Shown piece after piece: positions 37,229 through 46,406 of a DNA stretch of 64,000 bases (position 1 is the stretch's first letter; every line of letters begins with the position of its first letter). The notes beneath the pieces are model-generated. The model worked only from the letters and a program-made list of their open reading frames with translations. It was not told the DNA's origin and did no database searches. A program made the translations under genes and the position numbers. The stretch comes from Segatella copri (GTDB taxonomy: Bacteria > Bacteroidota > Bacteroidia > Bacteroidales > Bacteroidaceae), in the NCBI RefSeq assembly GCF_949820605.1, contig NZ_CATKVU010000001.1, positions 62,001 through 126,000 of the forward strand, in the 5' to 3' direction.

Positions 37229-39232
37229 ATGGCTAAAAAGATAGAGCATATTTCAAAAGAAGAGATATTGAAGTTGCCTGTGACAACCAACAGGCTTATG
37301 GTGTCATGGAACAGAGAAACATTCTTTGCCAAGTATGGCATTGTATCTTACAGGATGGAAACGAGAGATCGTGAGCGCAAGAATCTTTCTTACGAACAAC
37401 TCTCTGACACGCCATCTTTGTCGGTAGTAGGCATATATGCAAAGTATGAACCTTTTAGCAGCAGAGACGGCTATACGCGATTTTTCGTGCTGGTGGAGAA
37501 GGGCGATGAGAAGCTGGTGATGGAAAGTTTGAAAGTTCAGAAGGATGTGGCTTGCAAGTCAGATGATCTGCATGGGTATGATGAATTCCTGCAGCAGCGC
37601 ATTATCGTGTCGCTTGCAATCAATGCCCTCGGAAAGAAGGGCAAGGGTGGCATGATGTACAACAATGGCATGTTGCTGGTTTGTTATGACCAGAACTTTG
37701 GGGTATCCAAAAGGTCGAAGGAACTGGTTTGCTTGAAGTTGGAGGTGAATAAGTATATGAATCTGGCTGCCAGAACTACCTCGTTTTCACATCCTAAGGA
37801 TTTCAAGCAGTTGCAGGCGTATAGTAACTGTGTTTCCCAGGTGGGGAAGGAAATGGATGGTGAGTTATGGCTTGGAGAATATCTGAAGCCGGTTATACTC
37901 AAAAAACTGAATGAAGGTGATTATCGTTTGGACCAGGTTTACATCAAGAAGAAGCGCTTCTCTTCTTCTCACAACACTGTTCCTTATTGGCCTTGGAACA
38001 AGGATACATACAATCACAGCCGATTGTTTGTCATCTGCCAGGTAATTGAAAACGTGAATAAGCTCTTTGATGGTATGCTGACAGTTGATTTTTCCGACCA
38101 TCAGGTTTTGGATTACTTTGAGAGTCATCCGAAGGAGAATGTTGAAAAGCTGTTGAAAGAATACTTTCAGGGAAAGACCATTCTTGTGGAGGATCCTTTT
38201 GGCACGGATGATTCAAAAAAGCAGGTTGATCAATTCAAGGCGAGTGTGCTTGCCGCCATGGGGAACGTTGTGAGTGTTGTCAAGCGAGGTGGTAAGGTGG
38301 ATATGCTGTTAAAGTTATGTGAGGAGATAGGTGATGAAACTCATTATTCGCAGTCTGTGAAGCGTATGTATGAAAGTGGTATTGCCTTCCAGCACATGAT
38401 TCATCATGGTGGAGGCAAGGAGGATGATGTGCCAGAGGCTAAGGCTAAGAGGATCTTGATGGAACTACTGGTCAAGGATAGCATTGTCAAGGGCTATATG
38501 CCATCAGAAATGGCAGCCATCGCAGGGAATTGGAAATTCTGGCTTTTTAAACAAAAAAAGGAGGTTGTATATGGAGCATCCTTGAAGTTGTGTGAGGGAA
38601 AAGCTATGGCATTTGAGCCTTATGGCTTTGATGATGGATTGGGAGAGGATTATGACACCTTTGTTGCCTCTATAATGGGCTTATCTGCTCTTCTCAAAAT
38701 GAAAGGTAATCATGATTATCATGTGATGGAGAAGGAGGGAAATGCTTATCTGATCATTGATACAGAAGAGATTCCTATCTTGGATGCCAAGCAAATTGAT
38801 GATACCTATGGCAAGATTATTGAAGGGACTGATCCAGATTACAAAACAATTTGCGTGTTTAAGAGAAAGGGTGCGGGTACGAGCCATCAATTCTTGCGTG
38901 GTTTGATGGGATTTCATTTATGGAAGGAAGAAGGTCTTGATGGGGAGGGATCAGAGTCCTACTCTTACATATCTGGTTATAATTCCGATAATTTCAATAC
39001 AGGTGCTACCTTCAAGATAGGCAAGGTTCCCCATGTAAGGCGTATCTGTATTTTGAAAAAGGATCATCAAGAACGTGTATGGGAAGATATTCAGGAGTTG
39101 AAGAATATGCTGGCTGTGGGCTTTGGCCAATGGAATGAGCTGATGACTTATCCTTTCCCATTTAAGTTCTTGCAAGAGTATTTGGACAACCAGAGTGAAA
39201 CGAGGTTCTCAAAGCATTGGAGTGAAATGTAG
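37229..39232 (+). CDS. Unknown partner of the helicase-nuclease, possibly PIWI-like
   Basis: 667 residues from ATG 37229 (MAKKIEHISKEEILKLPVTT), 19 bp after the helicase stop. I recognise no motif with confidence. The protein has long alternating strands and helices: FFAKYGIVSYRMETRDRERK at the N-terminus, KELVCLKLEVNKYMNLAART in the middle and a C-terminal part with YKTICVFKRKGAGTSHQFLR, SYSYISGYNSDNFNTGATFK and MTYPFPFKFLQEYLDN. The last resembles the end of RNase H-fold PIWI domains, and a two- or three-gene partnership with a helicase and REase-like nuclease recalls the pPIWI_RE systems. That link is weak inference; structure prediction would decide it. Confidence 0.6.
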   Translation: MAKKIEHISKEEILKLPVTTNRLMVSWNRETFFAKYGIVSYRMETRDRERKNLSYEQLSDTPSLSVVGIYAKYEPFSSRDGYTRFFVLVEKGDEKLVMESLKVQKDVACKSDDLHGYDEFLQQRIIVSLAINALGKKGKGGMMYNNGMLLVCYDQNFGVSKRSKELVCLKLEVNKYMNLAARTTSFSHPKDFKQLQAYSNCVSQVGKEMDGELWLGEYLKPVILKKLNEGDYRLDQVYIKKKRFSSSHNTVPYWPWNKDTYNHSRLFVICQVIENVNKLFDGMLTVDFSDHQVLDYFESHPKENVEKLLKEYFQGKTILVEDPFGTDDSKKQVDQFKASVLAAMGNVVSVVKRGGKVDMLLKLCEEIGDETHYSQSVKRMYESGIAFQHMIHHGGGKEDDVPEAKAKRILMELLVKDSIVKGYMPSEMAAIAGNWKFWLFKQKKEVVYGASLKLCEGKAMAFEPYGFDDGLGEDYDTFVASIMGLSALLKMKGNHDYHVMEKEGNAYLIIDTEEIPILDAKQIDDTYGKIIEGTDPDYKTICVFKRKGAGTSHQFLRGLMGFHLWKEEGLDGEGSESYSYISGYNSDNFNTGATFKIGKVPHVRRICILKKDHQERVWEDIQELKNMLAVGFGQWNELMTYPFPFKFLQEYLDNQSETRFSKHWSEM

Positions 39233-39264
39233 TATTTTAAGTTCTTTTGTTTCAGATATTTGGT

Positions 39265-39294
39265 ATGCTCTCGCCTCTTTTGGTGTGAGAGCAT
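39265..39294. terminator. Hairpin after the helicase-partner gene
   Basis: Arms ATGCTCTC and GAGAGCAT pair perfectly around a 14-nt loop, with an inner CC/GG pair. It lacks a strong T run, so it may act as a processing or weak termination site. It lies 33 bp after the stop at 39232. Confidence 0.45.
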
Positions 39295-39456
39295 GCCTAT
39301 ACCATGAGTCATTTTTTGTTTCTTTGAATATTTATTATGTAGGCATAAATGTTAAATCTTAGTTAATGTAACAAAAATGCTACCTATATGTTTGGTGGTT
39401 AGTTGCTTTTTTGTTACCTTTGCAGTGTCGAAATGACAAAGAGCTCTTACAAATAA

Positions 39457-39638
39457 TGAAACAATCAGAATTACTGAAGAGACTGAGAGATGCGGGATGC
39501 ATCCTGTCTCAACATGGTTCAAAGCACGACAAATGGATCAATCCCAAGACTGGCGCTTACGATTATGTGCCTAGGCACTGCAAGGAGATGGCCAAAGGGA
39601 CTGCTATAAAAGTGCTTAAAAATTTGGCAGGGGAATAG
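39457..39638 (+). CDS. hicA: HicA-type mRNA interferase toxin
   Basis: 60 residues from ATG 39457; the ORF open from 39411 overlaps the promoter (TTTG 39391, TACCTTTG 39415-39422, 20-nt spacing). MKQSELLKRLRDAGCILSQH followed by GSKHDKWINPKTGAYDYVPR and HCKEMAKGTAIKVLKNL has all HicA landmarks: N-terminal helix, the GSKHD catalytic histidine loop, VPRH, and the C-terminal helix G-T-x-x-K-x-LK. It is followed 66 bp later by HicB. HicA cleaves mRNA independent of ribosomes. Confidence 0.88.
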
Positions 39639-39704
39639 CCCCTGCCAATCTATGAGCCATGTGTGGATTTATTTGTGGAGCTCTTTTACTAAAAATATAA
39701 ATGT

Positions 39705-40097
39705 ATGGAGAAAAGAAAGGTTTTAGTTACAGTAGAACAAGCATCTGATGGTTCGTATTGGTGTCATACAGAAGATGCGATAAACAAGGGGCATTTCAAC
39801 TCTGTGGGACGTACCGTAGAGGAGGCAAAGCAGGATTTGCTTGATTGCTACGAGGAGGCTAGGGAGTTTGAAGATGATTTGCCGGAAGTAGATTTTATCT
39901 ACAAGTACGATATTCAATCATTCTTCAATTACTTTTCATATCTCAATGCGTCTGATATTGCCCGCCGTGCTGGCATCAACCCATCGCTCATGCGACAATA
40001 TATCAGCGGTGTGAAGAAAGCCGGAGAGAAAAACTATCAACGCCTGTCAGCTTGTGTCGGCAAGATTAAAGAGGATTTTAGAGCAATCTCTTTCTAG
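39705..40097 (+). CDS. hicB: HicB-type antitoxin
   Basis: 130 residues. The N-terminal half is a degraded-RNase-H HicB fold (VLVTVEQASDGSYWCHTEDA, VGRTVEEAKQDLLDCYEEA) and the C-terminal half is an XRE-like HTH (NASDIARRAGINPSLMRQYI), which would bind the hicAB promoter. Gene order toxin-antitoxin and sizes are standard. Confidence 0.85.
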   Translation: MEKRKVLVTVEQASDGSYWCHTEDAINKGHFNSVGRTVEEAKQDLLDCYEEAREFEDDLPEVDFIYKYDIQSFFNYFSYLNASDIARRAGINPSLMRQYISGVKKAGEKNYQRLSACVGKIKEDFRAISF

Positions 40098-40135
40098 TAA
40101 AGATGATTGTTTCATATACATTGTTAAAGAGCTCG

Positions 40136-40168
40136 AAGCCCTGGTACGAGACGTATCGGGGCTTTTTT
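40136..40168 (+). terminator. Rho-independent terminator of hicAB
   Basis: AAGCCC and GGGCTT arms enclose a loop containing a further GTACGAGACGTATC pairing, and TTTTTTC follows. It lies 39 bp after the hicB stop. Confidence 0.7.
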
Positions 40169-40227
40169 CTTGCTGTTTTCTGGAAATGTTCAGCAAAATG
40201 TTAATATAATATTGACAGGTAAGCGCT

Positions 40228-40749
40228 ATGTTCTTTAGCTTGTGGGTAGTTCAATGCATTGGTGCAGGTTACAAGAGCAACATCTATGTGGAGAATAGTG
40301 TTTATGCTACTGCTGCTACCCAAAAGAAGCCTTGGGATTGCAAGACTAGTGGAAGTTATAAAGACTACAATATCACATTGAAAGGTTGTGAAGGTGCTTC
40401 GGATGCACAGAGCAAGAGTGGTAACAACGAGTATTTCGTTCCATCGAAATACTATACTTATAAGGCTAATGATGCTTCTGAAGTGAAGAACTATGTAACA
40501 GCAGCTGCCGGTGCAACACTCAAGGTGTCTTATGGCTCAGGTGTAAGCAAGTCAAGATCTGTTTCCTTCGGCGATACAGATGGGCAGACTACAGGCGTCT
40601 GTGACTTTACAGAAGCTGCATCTGTACTCTCTACTCGTATTTTTACCTTGAAAGGTAATGAGGTACAGACTCTTCAGCCAGGTTTGAACATCGGGAAGAC
40701 CACCTACTCAGATGGTCATACAGATGTGAAAAAAGTATTGAAGAAATAG
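40228..40749 (+). pseudogene. C-terminal remnant of a pectate lyase (PL1-like)
   Basis: The frame YKSNIYVENSVYATAATQKK then PWDCKTSGSYKDYNITLKGC and FVPSKYYTYKANDASEVKNY VTAAAGATL is how PL1 pectate lyases of Prevotella end, with a final segment (IFTLKGNEVQTLQPGLNIGK) like the C-terminal sorting or adhesion tails of secreted proteins of this group. There is no signal peptide and no catalytic beta-helix core; the first ten residues are unrelated. A strong terminator follows. It stands next to the GH43 gene, suggesting a former pectin-degradation locus. Confidence 0.7.
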
Positions 40750-40756
40750 AATAATG

Positions 40757-40790
40757 GCCTTCGGGATATGATTGTCCCGGAGGCTTTTTT
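40757..40790 (+). terminator. Rho-independent terminator
   Basis: GGCCTTCGGGA and TCCCGGAGGC arms with a short loop followed by TTTTTT, 8 bp after the pectate lyase remnant stop. Confidence 0.75.
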
Positions 40791-41070
40791 GGTTATCGTT
40801 ACTTCCATGACATCTATCTATTAATCAAAACAAAAACTCCCTGATAATATGAACTGTAATTTTTAGTTGCACAAAACAGCCTTTTTCCGAAAAGAATCAG
40901 ATAATCCACTAAAATTCTACATATAATCCACCATACTTAGCCTCTTTTGGCGTAATTTTGCCGTCACCAAACGTATTTTCTGAAAAAGGAAAGCATTGAA
41001 AAGTCGATGCTTGATTACGGATTAGCAAGAGAATAAACAATTACAATTTCATATAAACCGAAAGTAACCA

Positions 41071-42726
41071 ATGAAAAAGAATGTTTTAATGACAGCGGTT
41101 ATACTGCTTGGCATCATGTCAGGTTGTACCGACAGTTTGGAGCAGCAACTAGCTCCTGCAGCAGAGGTTGAAACTGAGTTGACAACAAGAGCTTCTTCAG
41201 GTCGCCTTAGTACTTACACACCTCCTTCGTATATTGATGATTATGCATCAATGGCAGGTTGGGACCAGCGTGGCAGTTGGAATTTAGCCAACGTGCATGA
41301 CCCTACAGTCATGAAGGCTGATGACGGCTACTATTACATGTATCAGACTGATGCCTCTTATGGTAACAGTTTGGAAGGACATGGCCATTTCTTCTGCCGT
41401 AAGAGCAAGGACTTGATCAACTGGACTTGGGTAGGCTCCACCATGAGAAGACAGCCTTCTTGGGTGGCAACCAAGGTGAATGAATATAGAGCAAAGGAGG
41501 GCCTTCCTGCTATCAAGCATTTTCGTTATGGATTTTGGGCGCCATGTGCTCGCAAGGTGAGAAATGGCTTGTACCGAATGTACTATTGCATCGTGGTTGA
41601 TAATTACATCGGCAATGGCTTATATGCCGATGCAGCCAATTTTGACAACACCTGGACAGAAAGAGCTTTCATTGGCATGATGGAAACATCCGATCCGGCA
41701 AGCAACCATTGGACAGACAAGGGCATGGTGGCTTGCTCTTCCACTGACCGTGGCTTCAACTGGGGAAGAAACGGCCAAGGTGACTGGAATGCATATTTCA
41801 AGTATAATGCCATCGATCCGTCATATATCATCTGCCCTGATGGCAAGCATTACCTCATCTACGGTTCATGGCATTCTGGTATTGTTGCCATGCGCCTGAA
41901 CCCGAATACAGGTATGCCTTATGAGAATATCGGTGACCCATGGGGAGACATCAGCAAATATGGCAAACGTATCTATACTCGCAATATCAATAGTCGCTGG
42001 CAGGCATCTGAAGCTCCGGAGATCATATATCACAATGGCTACTATTATCTTTTTCTGGCCTACGATGAACTTTCTGTGGCTTACAACACTCGTGTGTTGA
42101 GAGCCAAGAATATAGAAGGTCCCTACTATGGCAAGGATGGCAGAGACTGTACCAACAAGGGTGGGGAGGCATATCCAATTCTGACACATCCGTACAAGTT
42201 CAACAATAGTCCAGGTTGGGTAGGAATCTCTCATTGTGCTGTCTTTGATGATGGAGGAGGTAACTGGTATTTTTCATCACAAGGTCGTTTGCCGGCAGGA
42301 GTAAATGGCAATCCATATTCAAACGCCCTTATGATGGGACAAGTACGTTCCATTCGATGGACACAGGATGGCTGGCCAGTCATTATGCCTGAGAGATATG
42401 GTGATGTGCCACAGCTTACCATTCTCGAAAGTGAATTGAAGGGAACCTGGGAGAATATCACCCTGGAGTATAATTTTGGTCAGCAGTGCAGTTCTGAAAG
42501 CATGACATTGGGTAGTGGTCATAAGATTACTGCAGGTTTCCATGCTGGTGGCAAATGGTCCTACGACAAGGCAAATGCCATTCTCTACATAGATGGCATA
42601 CCTATGTATTTGCAGAGAGAATGTGATTGGGAATCCAATCCTAGAAAATATACTATTGTATATTCCGGACTCAGCAACTACAACAGCACAAGGAACCGCA
42701 AGTCATATTGGGGCAAGAAGAATTAA
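41071..42726 (+). CDS. GH43-family arabinanase-like lipoprotein
   Basis: 551 residues. The N-terminus MKKNVLMTAVILLGIMSGCT has a lipobox (IMSGC), so the enzyme is anchored to a membrane, probably at the cell surface. The GH43 five-bladed propeller shows the catalytic triad candidates: general base D77 in NVHDPTVMKADDGYYYMY, pKa modulator D249 in NAIDPSYI and acid E314 in ASEAPEIIYHNGYYYLF. The length, with C-terminal beta domain (GTWENITLEYNFGQQ), fits endo-1,5-alpha-L-arabinanases. It would cut arabinan side chains of pectin. No SusCD pair is adjacent. A TAATTTTG promoter-like box precedes it near 40950. Confidence 0.85.
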   Translation: MKKNVLMTAVILLGIMSGCTDSLEQQLAPAAEVETELTTRASSGRLSTYTPPSYIDDYASMAGWDQRGSWNLANVHDPTVMKADDGYYYMYQTDASYGNSLEGHGHFFCRKSKDLINWTWVGSTMRRQPSWVATKVNEYRAKEGLPAIKHFRYGFWAPCARKVRNGLYRMYYCIVVDNYIGNGLYADAANFDNTWTERAFIGMMETSDPASNHWTDKGMVACSSTDRGFNWGRNGQGDWNAYFKYNAIDPSYIICPDGKHYLIYGSWHSGIVAMRLNPNTGMPYENIGDPWGDISKYGKRIYTRNINSRWQASEAPEIIYHNGYYYLFLAYDELSVAYNTRVLRAKNIEGPYYGKDGRDCTNKGGEAYPILTHPYKFNNSPGWVGISHCAVFDDGGGNWYFSSQGRLPAGVNGNPYSNALMMGQVRSIRWTQDGWPVIMPERYGDVPQLTILESELKGTWENITLEYNFGQQCSSESMTLGSGHKITAGFHAGGKWSYDKANAILYIDGIPMYLQRECDWESNPRKYTIVYSGLSNYNSTRNRKSYWGKKN

Positions 42727-42771
42727 GACATCAAAGGAATTAAGGTAAAAGGTAGATGACAAAAAGAAAGT

Positions 42772-42803
42772 GAGGGTGCGCCATAGACTTATGACACACC
42801 CTC
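42772..42803. repeat. Solo IS1182-type terminal repeat
   Basis: GAGGGTGCGCCATAGACTTA followed by TGACACACCCTC is very close to the end of the IS1182 copies, but no transposase adjoins it. It folds as a hairpin and lies 46 bp after the GH43 stop, where it could end transcription. It may be a solo end, a small non-autonomous element, or a native terminator that the IS resembles. Confidence 0.55.
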
Positions 42804-42833
42804 TAGTTCAAATATAGCTATACTACCATTAAC

Positions 42834-44227
42834 CAATAGTTCGTTAATAATTCAATAATGTGCTAAGCAGCTATACGCTGTAAGCACGAGAGATCTTTGA
42901 AAATCTTGCTAATTAAAGTTCGGTTCGGGGTGTACCCACTTGCTTTAAAAATTCGTTTCACCAGATAAATGTTGGTCATCAGGGACTTGAATGAAGACAT
43001 AGAATATTCCATTCCCATCCCCTTCATAGTTACCTTGGCAACATTTAGTGATGTGAACGAAGCATTGAAAGCAAAATCGAGTTTCCACTTATCGCGAGCC
43101 TGGCAGTCCATAAGACCAGTATAGCCTTTGGCGTCACGAAAGCAAAATTCGATCTGGAACCTGGTTCTATAATAAAGAAGTACCTCTTCACCCGAAAGTG
43201 AGGTGTCTGTAGAGAAGAATAGTTTCTTCTTGCCATTCGGCATCTGCCAGATGACAAGTCTAACTTTACACTTGAGTGTCTTGGAATAGGCAATCAAAGT
43301 ATAAGCTGTTCCTTCTATATCTTTCATCTCCATCTTCTCCATTCGAGTGAGGTCAAGATTCTTCATATCAATCTTGCCATCCTTGGTCTTTGGGCGACCA
43401 CGTTTTCCAGTACGTGGACCAGCATAGACATAAAAGAGACAAGCATTGTCACGAAAGCGGCTTACCAAAGAGAACCCTTCTTTCTTTATCCCATTAACAA
43501 ATGTACTTGTAGAGAAGTAAGCATCTGCAACTATGAGGGTTGAGAGTTTAAGAAGTTCCTTGCGGTAACGCTTAATGACGCTGATATAGAAATCTACCAT
43601 AGTCTTGTTTCTAAGACTCAGTTCTTTATTACTTAGCGACTGGTGTGCTCTTAACATCATGCAGTCTTTGGCAACAATATCAATGAGTCCAATACCCATG
43701 ATTTCGAGACCATGTTTAACAGACTGTGCACATCCCGACCAAAAACGACCGATATGTGGAGTCTTCTTGCCAGCTTTGCTGATGTAGCTGGGATCAATGG
43801 CAATAGCCCATCTTCCCTGTTTACCAAAGAAGCGCTTGGCAAGTGAGACATTAAGTTTGAGTCAGTCAATGCTTTTCGACTTTTTTAAGCCGAATGCGTT
43901 GCGATAGGTTTGCTCAACATGCGAGCCATACCTCCCCATTTGGGTGAAATTTATCTTTCTTGGTATTACCATGAATAAAATTATCACCTCGATGAGTATT
44001 TTCTCGAAACTTTTTGTTAACTTTGCAGCCGAATCTTCAACTGCATCTTTAAAGATATCCATATATTGGTCAAGTCCTGTATTCATATAATTTTGCGTTT
44101 GTCGTGATTTGCAAAGTTACTGAAAATCAGCGACTTGACCAACTTTTTATAGTTAAGTTTTCATAAGCATTTCTTAATATAAGTTATTGATTTACAGACG
44201 ATTAAATATTAATTTAACGCAGTATTG
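42834..44227 (-). mobile_element. IS4-family insertion sequence, copy B
   Basis: 1394 bp, nearly identical to the element at 10101 and in the same orientation. Ends CAATAGTTCG and TATTG; 6-bp target duplication ATTAAC (42828-42833 and 44228-44233). Confidence 0.92.
42863..44086 (-). pseudogene. IS4-family transposase with a nonsense mutation
   Basis: Same 407-codon gene as the copy at 10130, but codon 75 (TGG, Trp in SKSIDWLKL) is TGA, so translation stops after 74 residues. A restart at the ATG 43699 would lack the first catalytic Asp and be inactive. Apart from a few substitutions the rest is intact, so decay is recent; it could still be moved by the other copy's transposase. Confidence 0.9.
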
Positions 44228-44272
44228 ATTAACTATTACCTAAAAATATAGACTCTTTTGGGTGTTAAGAGT

Positions 44273-44572
44273 ATGAGCGGAAAAGAATTAAGAGAATTAT
44301 TATCATCAAAGGGTATCCTGCAAAAAGACATTGCAAGACAACTCAACATGACTCCTGGTGGCTTTAGTCAACAGTTAAGGGCTAAAGACATCAAGACAGG
44401 ATTACTGGAATCCATATGTAAAGTACTCAATGTCAAAATGGATTTCTTCTATGGAGGCACCGAATATCTTGAAGGATATGAGCTCATCAAGCAATCTGAT
44501 TTAAAAGAATTCCGATTCACGCTTGGCAAAATACATACGTGCTGTAATGAGATTTCAGAAAAGTTGTCCTAG
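44273..44572 (+). CDS. XRE-family transcriptional regulator
   Basis: A 99-residue protein from ATG 44273 (MSGKELRELLSSKGILQKDI). Residues 5-60 are a Cro/C1-type HTH: QKDIARQLNMTPGGFSQQLR is the helix-turn-helix with FSQQLR as recognition helix. The C-terminal 40 residues are helical. It starts 46 bp after the right end of IS copy B, so its natural promoter may have been changed by the insertion. Target unknown. Confidence 0.75.
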   Translation: MSGKELRELLSSKGILQKDIARQLNMTPGGFSQQLRAKDIKTGLLESICKVLNVKMDFFYGGTEYLEGYELIKQSDLKEFRFTLGKIHTCCNEISEKLS

Positions 44573-44628
44573 TTCTCTAACATTACGCAATCAGTAATAC
44601 TAGAGAATCAGGATTTTGAATTCATACA

Positions 44629-45801
44629 CTATCCTTTGATGACGGCAATGGGTGACAAATGGGTTTTGATTTTGACTAAGTCTGATTCTTGTGCCATGAC
44701 GGATTCTATATCTTTGTAGGCAGCAGAGGCCTCTTCCAAATCTTCCTGACTACGAATGGCATGAACGATGTCTTTCTCATCCAGCTTATGGATTTCCTCC
44801 GCTAAATTGAGTGTCTTTACAGTTTCAGTTCGGCTCATGATACGGCCAGCTCCATGGGAGCAACTCATGAAACTGAGAGGATTGCCAAGGCCTTTCACGA
44901 TATATGAACTCGTTCCTTGTGAACCAGGTATGATACCAACTTCACCTTCTCGGGCACTTGTTGCTCCCTTTCGGTGTATGATACAATTCTCACCAAAATG
45001 GGATTCCCAGGATGCATAGTTATGAGCGATGTTGATCATCGGCTCAAACTCAACGTGTGGTATCGCTTCAGATATGACCTCCTGAATTCGATGCATCATC
45101 AACCTTCTATTGCACAGACCAAAATCGATACAATACTGCATTTCATTCCAATAATCATTAAACTCCTTGGTTCTCAGTGGCAAGAATGACATATTAAGGT
45201 CTGACTTAACCGAAGAAAAGTAACGCTCATTGAGAATGGTTGCCACTCTGTTATAATAATCACAAACCTGTTTGCCTAAGTTTCTTGACCCAGAGTGAAT
45301 CATGATCCAAAGCCATCCTTCATCGTCCTTTTGAAGTTCTATGAAGTGATTTCCTCCACCAAGTGTTCCCACTTGCTTGATAGCTGATATATATTGACGC
45401 TTAACGACAGTCATGCCATCAATATCATGATTTTCAGGCATATACTTCTCATCCTGGGCAACCTTGTGGTGTTCCATTCCTAAAGGAATCTGGTGCCGTA
45501 TGCCTCGCATGATTTTCTTTCTCAGAACATCCTTTTCAATGGTCTCCACCTGGATATTGGTTTTAACTGCACACATACCACAACCTATATCCACGCCCAC
45601 GGCATTCGGAATCACGACATTCCTAGTAGCAAGGACAGTTCCTATAGGCATACCCTTTCCGCCATGTAAGTCAGGCATCAATGCCAAATGATGAAAAACA
45701 AAAGGCAGGCTACAAAGGTTCGATATTTGTTGCCAAGCCGTTGCGTCACACATATGTGCCCACATCTTAACAGGGGTTCCATTCATTGCAAATTCTTTCA
45801 T
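44629..45801 (-). CDS. rtcB: RtcB-family RNA ligase
   Basis: A 390-residue enzyme. Motifs of the RtcB family: VGVDIGCGM (metal-binding Cys), GTLGGGNHFIE, HSGSRNLG, the HRKGATSAREGE segment and GSQGTSSYIV, and near the C-terminus SHGAGRIMSR, where the His is guanylylated. RtcB joins 2',3'-cyclic phosphate and 5'-OH RNA ends using GTP and Mn2+, repairing tRNA cut by anticodon nucleases or HEPN RNases, so its presence near HEPN and toxin genes makes biological sense. It is somewhat shorter than E. coli RtcB (408), like the RtcB2 group. Promoter box TAATTTTG on the minus strand near 45830. Confidence 0.92.
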   Translation of the reverse strand: MKEFAMNGTPVKMWAHMCDATAWQQISNLCSLPFVFHHLALMPDLHGGKGMPIGTVLATRNVVIPNAVGVDIGCGMCAVKTNIQVETIEKDVLRKKIMRGIRHQIPLGMEHHKVAQDEKYMPENHDIDGMTVVKRQYISAIKQVGTLGGGNHFIELQKDDEGWLWIMIHSGSRNLGKQVCDYYNRVATILNERYFSSVKSDLNMSFLPLRTKEFNDYWNEMQYCIDFGLCNRRLMMHRIQEVISEAIPHVEFEPMINIAHNYASWESHFGENCIIHRKGATSAREGEVGIIPGSQGTSSYIVKGLGNPLSFMSCSHGAGRIMSRTETVKTLNLAEEIHKLDEKDIVHAIRSQEDLEEASAAYKDIESVMAQESDLVKIKTHLSPIAVIKG

Positions 45802-46043
45802 TTTCTTAATCTCCTATCTTTTTTAGTGCAAAATTACAATACTGGTATGCAGTATTTTTGCGTAGGAGTACAAAATCTTCAAATTTTAGCAAAAATCGGC
45901 TGTTCAACGGGTATTATCAACTAATCCAACACTATAATCATGAGGAATCCTCTTACTATTGTACTACCGCAAGAATGGTATAGGATGTTGAAATTACATT
46001 CATCATAGGAGTGTCTCAATGATATAGAACTGCCAATAGAAAC

Positions 46044-46097
46044 GAGGGCAATACCCTTCAAACCGCAGCGTCACAGCCTCACGGAGGTATTGCCCTC
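46044..46097. repeat. Perfect 12-bp inverted repeat with 30-nt loop
   Basis: GAGGGCAATACC at 46044-46055 and GGTATTGCCCTC at 46086-46097 are exact reverse complements. No gene covers them. A 22-codon ORF (45940-46008, MRNPLTIVLPQEWYRMLKLH and SS) precedes. The rest of 45802-46320 holds nothing recognisable. A structured RNA, bidirectional terminator or remnant of a small mobile element are possible. Confidence 0.5.
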
Positions 46098-46323
46098 TAT
46101 AAAGATACTGTTTTGAATACCTTATCAAGTACAAAGAAAATCAATTCATCTGAAATCAGCAAGAGAAATGGGAAAAGTTTTAATGTTGATGCATCATTTT
46201 GTTGAAACAGCAGTTGAAAGTCGGACTTCTGAAAGGGAGACCTGGCATTTTGTCCAATTGTCATGACAGTTTTTGACGGAAATCAAGAAATCATACCCTT
46301 GACAGCATTTTCTTCCCGAAAAA

Positions 46324-46355
46324 TTGTGTGCGCACACAAAAAGGCATTATCTTTG
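46324..46355 (+). promoter_or_regulatory. Promoter with 16-bp palindromic operator for the micropeptides
   Basis: -33 TTG at 46324 and -7 TATCTTTG at 46348-46355, 21 nt apart. The perfect palindrome TTGTGTGCGCACACAA (46324-46339) covers the -33 region, which would allow a dimeric repressor to block it. Confidence 0.6.
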
Positions 46356-46406
46356 CACTCGAAAAGATTGAATAACGAATAATTAAAGTAAAGAAAGGGT
46401 AACATT

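Noticed and set aside
43605..43869. Small frames within IS4 copy B
   Set aside because: They are off-frame shadows of the broken transposase gene.
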